A DNA stretch of 64,000 nt from Amphibalanus amphitrite (taxonomy: Eukaryota; Arthropoda; Thecostraca; Balanomorpha; Balanidae), in NCBI RefSeq assembly GCF_019059575.1, contig NW_024881586.1, positions 186,001 to 250,000 on the forward strand, read 5' to 3'. Position numbers and translations under genes: made by a program. The notes beneath the pieces were generated by a model, which saw only the letters and a program-made list of their open reading frames with translations, ran no database searches and was not told the origin of the DNA. Each line of letters opens with the position of its first letter. The first letter of the stretch is position 1. Positions 56,126 through 64,000 of this stretch are shown here, piece after piece.

Positions 56126-59100
56126 GATATGAAACATGAAGTAGGTATGGATGTAGCCAAGCGCATCAAAGTCTCCGTTCAACATCAAATATTATGTAAG
56201 TTATACGACGTTGCCATTACAAAGGAAGGTCTTTATTATTAAAAGCAAAGTGCAGAGCACTGTACTGTGTAAATAAAATTAATAAAATAGGCTGTCCCCG
56301 TTCTTTCTGCATCGGTAGCTCAACGAATTGCTGTGTTAGGTAACAGGCATATTCAGCAAACAATAAAGCGGCCTTTTCTGAAAGGTAGCGCTTCAGCTTG
56401 CAAATATTTCATATTTGTCTAATAACAGTATACAGAAAGTACAGCGTACCTTCATTGTGTAGCACAGTCAATTACAAATCGCTTGAGGTAGGCAGTGCCT
56501 CGAGTTATTGTACAGAGTACAGTTATCATTCAGCACAATGAATAGTAATTATAGGCGTATGAATGTGACCCTATGCTTAGAAGGCTATGAATGAGAATCA
56601 GAGATTGAAGTGAGCTTATTTACTCACTCATGCTACTGTGACATCTAAGACAGTTTTATGATGATCATCAATCTACAGTTCTCAATAGAACGCTTGTTTT
56701 TTATGTTAAAATAATTTCCTTAACGGAAATTCATATTGCACACCTATTCATATTTCACGACATCTTTGCGATTGAATCTAAGTAGGAATATGATCTTGTA
56801 CTTCTTTTTATGAGACCATATAAGAAGTTTGTAATATTTCCGCCCCCACAAAACAAAAAATAAAAAACAATAATACTGAAGGCATGAAAAAGTCATTCAT
56901 TTGTCACTGCTGTTGGTAGAACGTAGTAAGCTGAAGAGTTCAAGATCTCCCAGCGCCAAGCTCCTTGAAATTTCCATATTCATGGATAATGGATTCACGT
57001 ATACCCTGCTCTGGCCTGTGAAGCTCGCACGCCGGCCGTTTGCGGTGGCACTAAATCTATAGCTGTATAGCTGGCGGCGTGGTCAGCCGGTTTCTCCGTT
57101 TTGCCGGCGGTCAGCGGCCGTTGATTGGCACAGCGCCGCGACGGTCAGCGCAGATTTGGGTCATGAACAGGCCGGCCGTGTCTCGTGTTCACGGAGCGAA
57201 AGTGCAGCCGCAAGTAGGTAGGGGGTTTGCAGTGTCCGCAACCGTCCGGAGCGGTGGGTTCAGGAGGGGAGAGGGGGCGGTTTGGAGTGGAGGGGAGAGG
57301 ACGGAGGGTAGAGGAGGCAGCTTGGAGTGGAGGGGAGAGGATGGAGGCCGCCACCGACCGCTGTAATACCTGCGGCGCCTGTCCATGGTCACTGTGCAGT
57401 GCACACGGTGAAATGACAGACTGTGCACGACTGAGAGGCACCGAGTGTTCGGTGATACATCAGCCAGTGCACCAGAGAAATGGTAGACTACTAAGCAAGC
57501 CTAGAAAGCATAGCTTAGAAAGCAGGCCTAGATGCGTCCACCCCTAAGTTCTATGTATTTAAGTGCAACTTGAATAGAGGCGCAAGCATATTTCCGATAA
57601 ACGGTTAAACTGCACGGGCAAATGTGAGGCAATAATGTAAATTGCAAAAAGGACTTGAAGTTAAGTTTCGAGATAACTGCGAAGAGGTTGCTACATCATG
57701 TTTTCTTGCAGTAGCCTGACAAACGTTTCTTCCAGAACCTGGAAATTCTCCCATATTAACTAATGTCTAATCTAACCAAAGTTTGAATGAAAACTTCTGC
57801 AGCAAGGCGGATATAAACTTACGCTTAGAGTAAAGCAAATGTGATGCAAAATGGGTGGGCTTTGAATGTGGAAAACCAATGAAAATTAAACTTACATCAA
57901 AGTTTAAACTAAAATAGCACATGAAAACATAGAAGAATAAGTACCAAATTTGCTTCTGGTGAATCACATTTTTTGTTGTAAAAAAACAACGAAATGACCT
58001 GAAAGACCACATTTTGACATAAAGCGCAGTTGCCAGTGTATTACGTCGTGCAAGAAATAGACACAGGAAACCCATCCACCGGTTGGCATCACCTTTGACG
58101 ACCTCCCTCCCCCTGTTTCAGCCTCGGCAAGCATCGCAAGTGGATCACTCAATATTAAAGTGCATAAGTGGCGACTTTAGATGACATGCACACACCACAT
58201 TGACACACATGTCAAGCACATGTGGCCTGAACGGCGTTTCACCGTCTTCCGCATGCAAACCGTAACACATACCTAGGTACTTAAATTATTTAACAAACCT
58301 CTATCGGCTGCGATCATTGGACCGGACAAACCAGAGTCGTGACACATATAATCAACTAGCTTAGGCTATCACTAAACAACAGCCTTCTCACTGACCTAAA
58401 TACATCACCAACACCGATTAGCATACTTCAGTCAGGCTGGCCATTCATTTTACCGCGCAGGAAATGACTGCGGCAGCCAGGAATTGGAGGGGCGTCGCTC
58501 AGGGTTGCGTATTGGGTGCTGTCCTTTTCTGCGACACTGGCTCAGACCTCGCGATCGCCCTGGCTGGTGAATATCTGGATCACGAGTCACGCACCAACGG
58601 TGCCACGATCACGGGCGGGCTGTTCGGCCGTGATCGGAGCATTCATGGACCGCTGACACCACGCGCACGGTAAGTGAAGGCGCCCACTCGGCCGGACAAG
58701 GTCAGCGTGTAATGAGTGGCTTCGGCAGGCTGACGGCGGTTGAGTGCGCCCGTAAGTCAGACACGTAACTTCAGCTGAGAGCGGGCAGAACCACGTGGTC
58801 GACACGGTGACCCGAATATCGGGTTGGCACGCAACGCCAGACCTTGATCATCTGCATGATGCGTGTCAGGGCTGCATAAAGAACGCCGTAACCAAAAATA
58901 AAGCGACCGCGCTCGGGGATGTTTATCTTGGTATTTAACATTTTTAGTCTCATTAGCATCTGAGATTATCACGGTGTCGAGTTGGGCCCATGCTTCGAAT
59001 GCTGACATTCGGCTTCAGCGCCGGCGTGGTACGGCATTAGAACTGGCAGAGATTACGGGGTCTGAGTGCCGGGTCAAGGGGTCGCTATTAGTGAGCCGCT

Positions 59101-59535
59101 CCTGAGGGTTGGGTCACTGGAAAACGCCTAACAACGCGTCAGACGCAGTCCAGACCTAGACCCAGACGTAGTTTCAGACCCACATCCAGACCCGGAGCCA
59201 GACCTAGACCCAATGCTAGTCTCTGACCAGTCTCAGACTTGATTCGACAGCCATGCCTGAGGCGATGCCGTCGGCCGAATTCCGATTTCGTTTTAGGTGG
59301 CAGGGACTCATCGTCCGTGTCTTGACCGATGACGGGAATTTCGGCTACGGACGATGATTCAGGGATTTTGACGACAGGTGATGATGGGAATTGGCTGCGC
59401 GGCCCCGGGAAAGGAGAAGAGGGAAAGGATACTAGGATCTAAGCTGCAGGCATGTGTCGTAAGCGCGGGAAATAGTCACTTGGGACTGGAGTAAGGGATA
59501 CGTTCTTATGTTTGATAAAGTCTTTCTTCTCTCCC

Positions 59536-59587
<52 letters not shown>

Positions 59588-60204
59588 TTTCCTTCTCCCT
59601 CCTTTTTCCTCCCCATGGCTATGTTCATGACACGACTGCACGCACGTGCGCATTGTCGTAAGTATTTGAGCTCAGGTTCGCGGGACAGCTAGCAGCATCG
59701 GTTGCAGTGTCAGTGTCGGTTAGTCCGTGGCTAAGGTGTCATCTACTAGCCCCAAGCAAGGTTGGCACTCCGTTCTCACTCATCCCACTCGCCAGTGTAC
59801 GAGTATTGTTCCGCTCTCACGGGTCAGCCGACCGGGTGGCCGCGGTGACCAGCGCTCCTGACCCCGTTCTGATCCAGCAAACAGCCGTGGAACGCCCCAG
59901 GTCGCCCAGCCACCCCGATTACGCCGTGTGATGGTATGACCAGCTGCAGCTGACGGCTTTTTACGGCCCGGGCATGCACTGGCACGGTCGCTGGCGGCCG
60001 CGCAATATGTGGAGCACCGGATATCTCAGTACGGGACGGTAGACCGAACACGCTGTGACGGCAGCTCCGGAGCGACGGCATGCCGGCGGGATACTCTAGA
60101 GAAGTAAGGCATTGCCTTGTGTGAATATCAATGACTCTAACAAGTTACCGTCATTTTTTTTGTAGTAGTGTTGATTCATGACAAAATAGAAAAATAACGG
60201 AAAC
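56126..60204. other. Long intergenic region, no supported gene
   Basis: AT-rich to about 57000, then CpG-rich patches. A purine-rich stretch at about 57250-57350 has GGAGTGGAGGGGAGAGG repeated twice. Degenerate CAGACCTAGACC repeats lie at about 59140-59240. Open frames in the CpG patches (for example 58464-58673 and 59707-59931) show no recognisable domain. Confidence 0.35.
59529..59584. repeat. CT dinucleotide microsatellite
   Basis: Long CT run with a few CCCT interruptions. Confidence 0.9.
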
Positions 60205-62077
60205 TTAAAGGAAGACTGCCACCTTCAAAAAGTTTTCTCAGATCGGCCTATGATTTATTCCCTGGACAAAACAAAATTTTAGAATTCACCTGACAAAGTA
60301 TCATCACGTGAATCGCGAAAAAAATTGTCGATTATCATACAATTATCATTCGGTTAATGTCTAGCGACAATGTTTACACATCACTAGACTTCAAGGTCAT
60401 AAGATTATTACATTTTATTTGAAAAGTAAGGTATTTTATGATTTACTAATATATGATTTCATAAGAAATTGGCCATGTTTAATTTATTTTGCATTTAAGT
60501 TCGTAAAACATTTAAAAATCATGGCTCATTTGGAATGGGTCTGGCCCATGTTAAACCCCATTTCCCACACTTTTTTTGGAAAAAATGAACTACTGAATAT
60601 ACAAGTTTAACCCGCGCCCCACTGGGGTCTGTGTATAACACGCCCTACTGGGGGGGGGGGGGGGCTATTCATAGCCCCCCTCCTAACTCCGAAACTACTG
60701 GGCCGATCGTCAAAATTCAAACGGCGTCTGATAGCCCCGGAAAAACTGTCGAGCGAAACCGAATTTCATTGACCTCGAGGTCACCGATGACGTCACAGGT
60801 CAGGTCAAAGTAAAAATTATTAGCACTTTGGCTTGTTCACATTTTGGGCTCTGGCCGCCGTCTTACAAGTCAGATCAGGTTCATTTTTGGTTTCCACACT
60901 CGTGAACAGATGCTCTAGTTACCTTGAGGGTACCAAACTTGTACTTTGATTTTCAGGTCAGGGTCAGGTCATCACAGGTCACGAAAATATTATATCATGC
61001 GTCGGTCACGTGACACATGTATTATGGTCCATTTAGGCCATAGATTTCGAATTTGATATCGTCTGTGTCATTCGAGGTCATTTTGAGTCGAATTTAGCTT
61101 AGGTCAGGTCACTTTCAGGTCAAAAAAGGTCAAATTTTGAAGTTAAAATTGTTCAACAAAAAAGGTGTCTATTGGATGCAGTTTGAGCTCAGGAACACGA
61201 TGGTGCCATTTATATTGGTGTACGATGTCAAATACGTACTGAAAAAGTGATTTGAAAAATTAATAATTGTGAATTTTTTGCAATAATGCGTATAACTTGG
61301 CCATTTTTGAAGGTATTTAGCTAAAACTTGCTAGAGTTACTCATAATCATGCGTTCTGTCACATATATTCCGGTTTTTTCGAAAAGTCAAAAACTTTTTG
61401 AAAAAAATATAAAAATATAAATTTTGAATATTATTATATAAAATTTTCGAAATTTTCAAAATTTTGAAAATCCGAGATACCAGTTTGATAGCGCGGTCAA
61501 TTCTGAGTCCTTTCATGCAAAGAAATTGGATCTAGCTTAAAAACTGAGCTCTTGGGAGCGATTGCCGTGGTTCAATGTTTTGCGTCGAAATCGGACGAAC
61601 ATGACGTCACTCTGACGTCATTTCCGGCCGACCTATGGTAGCTACGAAGTTCAAATTTTGACACAAGGTGTCAAATTGATGCAGCCGAAGGTACTGAAAG
61701 TTTGGCGTCGATACGTCAAGCGGTTTGGAAGTTATTGCAGAAAAACGGGAGGGGGGGGCTATAAATAGCCCCCCCCAGTGGGGCGCGGGTTAATTAACTT
61801 TTATTTTGACACTCCAAAATTCTTCTCTGATCTCGAAACAATCAAAGTTTTGACATATATTTACCAAAAGATAAGAAAATTCATGTTTCAAAGTTATCGA
61901 TAAACAGTAGAGATGTCGGTTTTCTTGGACTAAAAAAATGGCATCAAACTGAACTTTGGTCTCCGATTTCTCGCAAGCGGGTTCGAATTTCGGAAAACCG
62001 ACTTCAGTCTGGGACATAGGTGGCTCAGCTCTAGTGAAAACCGTTTTGTGGAAAAAAAGGTGGCAGTCTACCTTTAA
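60205..62077. mobile_element. MITE, TTAA duplication, TIR AGGAAGACTGCCACCTT, split by a GC-hairpin element
   Basis: TTAA-AGGAAGACTGCCACCTT at the left and AAGGTGGCAGTCTACCT-TTAA at the right. Without the insertion at 60607-61793 it is about 690 bp. The AGG start and CCACCTT motif echo the MITE family at 41825 and 52976. Confidence 0.75.
60607..61793. mobile_element. GC-hairpin element (code CGCCCCACTGG), TTAA duplication
   Basis: Left TTAA-CCCGCGCCCCACTGG, a spacer, CGCCCTACTGG, a G-run, CTATTCATAG and a C-run. Right G-run, CTATAAATAG, C-run, CCAGTGGGGCGCGGG-TTAA. It is 1187 bp with no ORF. AGGTCA motifs lie at about 60770-60805, 60955-60980 and 61070-61130; TGACGTCA at about 60787 and 61602-61620. 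Confidence 0.88.
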
Positions 62078-63840
62078 TGGAGGGCGGCGAATATTCCGAG
62101 ATCCGAGCATATGAAGTCGATTTACCTACAAATAGAGGATCCAACACTAAATAAGACCAGTCATATTACCAATACACGAGACTATATTTAGCACGCACTG
62201 GCTTGAATGTCAGTTTGAAACGATGCGAGGATAAATCCATATGCAGATCTGAGCCTAATCATAATGCAACGAAACGATTCCACCGCACGATTGCAGCGCA
62301 GAGTCGACAAAATTAACCTGCTGGGCTCTACAATTTGACGTCAATCCGCCATATGAATGCATCGCGGTGTCGCGCGTATCCGCTCTCCGGTCCAGGATAG
62401 CTGTCACATATTGGCTAGTCGACCCATCACGACAGCAGACATGTTCAGGATCGGTCGTGGATGGCGCTAGCGCTGACCGGTGACGTCATCATACGACATG
62501 ACCGAATGCAGAGGATCCCAGGGAATCTGCCAATGTGTGTTCTGCTGAGGGATGGATGTAATGCGTGGTTCTGGCGCGTCTCGTAATGTGCGGCTTAATG
62601 GACGGGCCTTATATACGGTTCTCGCTAATCTAAACATTATAATCAAATCAGCAGAAGTTTGGCCAAGAGTTAGGCCCTCAGCTCCACCGATTCTCCAACA
62701 GTGTTCGCCTAACTTTCATGGCTGGTTGATTTTAGACGGACACATGCAAAAACAACGTATGAAGGCGGCGCCGTTTCCCAATGAAGGAAGCCCCTTGCAT
62801 CTGATCAATATCGTGCTCGACTAAAAACTTTCTCAACACAACGCACTCTTATACAACCACCCGGCTACCGAACATCAATTATTTCCTCTTGCGTCTTGCT
62901 TCAGTAACTCTTTACGTTGCGGTCATTAAAACACAGCAGTGGGCGGCGGACTGAATTGGTCAGTCACGCACGCGCCAGTTTAGAGACCGGAATCGATCGC
63001 TTTCTCCTCACTGGAGCTCCACCGGCGGGCGCGGTGGATGGAGTCGGCTGCCGGGGCTGCCCTGCCGCGCGGCTGTGGTAGCGTGTGAGGGTTATTTACA
63101 GCCCTCCCTCGCGCCTTCGTGTGGTAGCGTGCGATGGTAACTTGCAATCTTCTTCGCGGACCGGATCTGAAATGCGATTGGTACACGCAACAAACAGTGC
63201 AGATCGGCAGAGCGGCTCCAGCGAACCAGAGGAAAGGTAGCCGCGTCTACAGGTGGCTAGGAGCTCGTGGGAATTGCCCTATGGAATGGATGGTTCACCA
63301 TAGTTAGGTTTGGTATGATGATGGCAGACGGAACGCGTCGAAATCCTTTATGCTCTTATTATTAGAGAGGAGCAGATGTTCATAGTTCAATAGATTGATT
63401 CAACTAATTGCATATTTTACAGAGACACTGGAGAAGGATGCGATAAGGTATTTCAAAAAAATGGTGGGAAACCTATCATGTCCAATTTCAATGCAGTCGC
63501 TTACGTAACGGGCCTTGGCAATGCATAATGCACATTCAGGCATTTGCAGCTCCAGAGGCCATGCACTCCACTGAAGCAATGTTTCTTATTCCTCGGTGAC
63601 AAACGGCAGCTAAATGGCCACACTCGGTGGGCGTGAGCCGTGAAGTCACCACGTGACATCCCTTCGTTTCGCCAGAGAGGCACAGGTCAAAGGGACAACA
63701 GTCGGCCAGCCGGGCGGCCGGTTCGGTCTCCGTTCCGCAGAAAAACCAACGTCACTGTCATGACAGTCGACGGCTATTCTCCGCTGGAAACGGACCGTAA
63801 AATGTGAAAACGGTCGCGGTTAGTGTATACCTCGGATCAT
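62078..63840. other. Intergenic, no gene seen
   Basis: GC-rich patches near 62995-63075 and 63700 without supported ORFs. Confidence 0.3.
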
Positions 63841-63847
63841 GCGGCGG

Positions 63848-63855
63848 TATAAGAA
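63848..63855 (+). promoter_or_regulatory. Candidate TATA box
   Basis: TATAAGAA, with an ACAGTC initiator-like motif about 23 bp downstream (63870-63875) and an ATG at 63914. An upstream ATG at 63880 opens a 13-codon frame whose stop overlaps the 63914 start. Confidence 0.35.
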
Positions 63856-63913
63856 TAGTTCCGCAGTGAACAGTCGTAAATGTTTCACCTTGACCCGCAC
63901 CTAACGATTCAAA

Positions 63914-64000
63914 ATGAATGAAACGCGTCAGATCAGGAGCCGTCGTGTCGGACGAAACTGCGTCACCATCGTCGCAGTCGGCGCGATCGTGAGCGGTGCG
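63914..64000 (+). CDS. Possible 5' end of a gene running off the window
   Basis: ATG in a good context (TTCAAAATGA) opens 29 codons with no stop to the window end. The peptide has a short basic N-tail (MNETRQIRSRRVGRNC) then hydrophobic VTIVAVGAIV, as in a type II membrane anchor or signal anchor. A TATA-like box lies about 65 bp upstream. Too short to name a family, and chance is not excluded. Confidence 0.35.
   Translation, partial: MNETRQIRSRRVGRNCVTIVAVGAIVSGA

Noticed and set aside
57079-57547. GC-rich ORFs on both strands
   Set aside because: Caused by the GGAGTGGAGGGGAGAGG repeat and CpG composition; no domain or start context.
4013-61780. Poly-G/poly-C runs as sequencing or assembly artefacts
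   Set aside because: Run lengths may be imprecise, but the runs recur with paired cores and matching terminal words at both ends of elements, so the structure itself is real.

Overview
This is eukaryotic, animal nuclear DNA. It has spliced genes with GT-AG introns, non-LTR and LTR retroelements, many short inverted-repeat DNA transposons, and microsatellites. A Cu/Zn superoxide dismutase with an arthropod-style C-terminus, mucin-linked C-type lectin genes and the transposon mix suggest an arthropod, perhaps a crustacean. I cannot name the species from sequence alone.

Layout. Positions 1-5640 hold no confident gene: a TTAA-flanked MITE, a decayed mariner (1765-2744), a perfect 80-bp-arm hairpin (3621-3801) and one GC-hairpin element. 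Positions 5641-20807 are one nested block: a 276-bp MITE split by a 14.9-kb terminal-inverted-repeat insertion, itself split by a minus-strand 10.88-kb LTR retrotransposon with 4.4-kb near-identical LTRs and no gag or pol (LARD type). Positions 21621-33414 carry two inverted paralogous genes for secreted PAN/Apple-like, mucin-linked, C-type-lectin-like proteins (one +, one -). Between them lie two further transposon stacks, one four levels deep. Positions 34832-35665 encode a putative secreted Arg/Ser-rich protein. Positions 37252-40876 (minus) hold the last four coding exons of a Cu/Zn superoxide dismutase with every metal ligand intact. Positions 43118-50004 (minus) hold an intact four-exon hAT-transposase-derived gene with an N-terminal zinc-finger-like exon. 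Positions 50005-62077 are again mostly transposons and minisatellites. At 63848-64000 a TATA-like box and a 29-codon open start suggest the 5' end of a gene running off the window.

The most unusual content is a family of about 14 full or partial elements, roughly 0.9-1.2 kb each, here called GC-hairpin elements. They duplicate a 4-bp target (usually TTAA). Each end carries a G-run, a short near-palindromic core and a C-run. The terminal sequence differs between elements but is kept complementary between the two ends of one element, and at one end it is often present twice. The interiors lack ORFs but carry AGGTCA/TCAAGGTCA nuclear-receptor half-sites and TGACGTCA palindromes. In-window paralogous empty sites confirm the target duplications. 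The genes do not form a pathway; the host genes look independent, and most of the DNA is layered mobile sequence.
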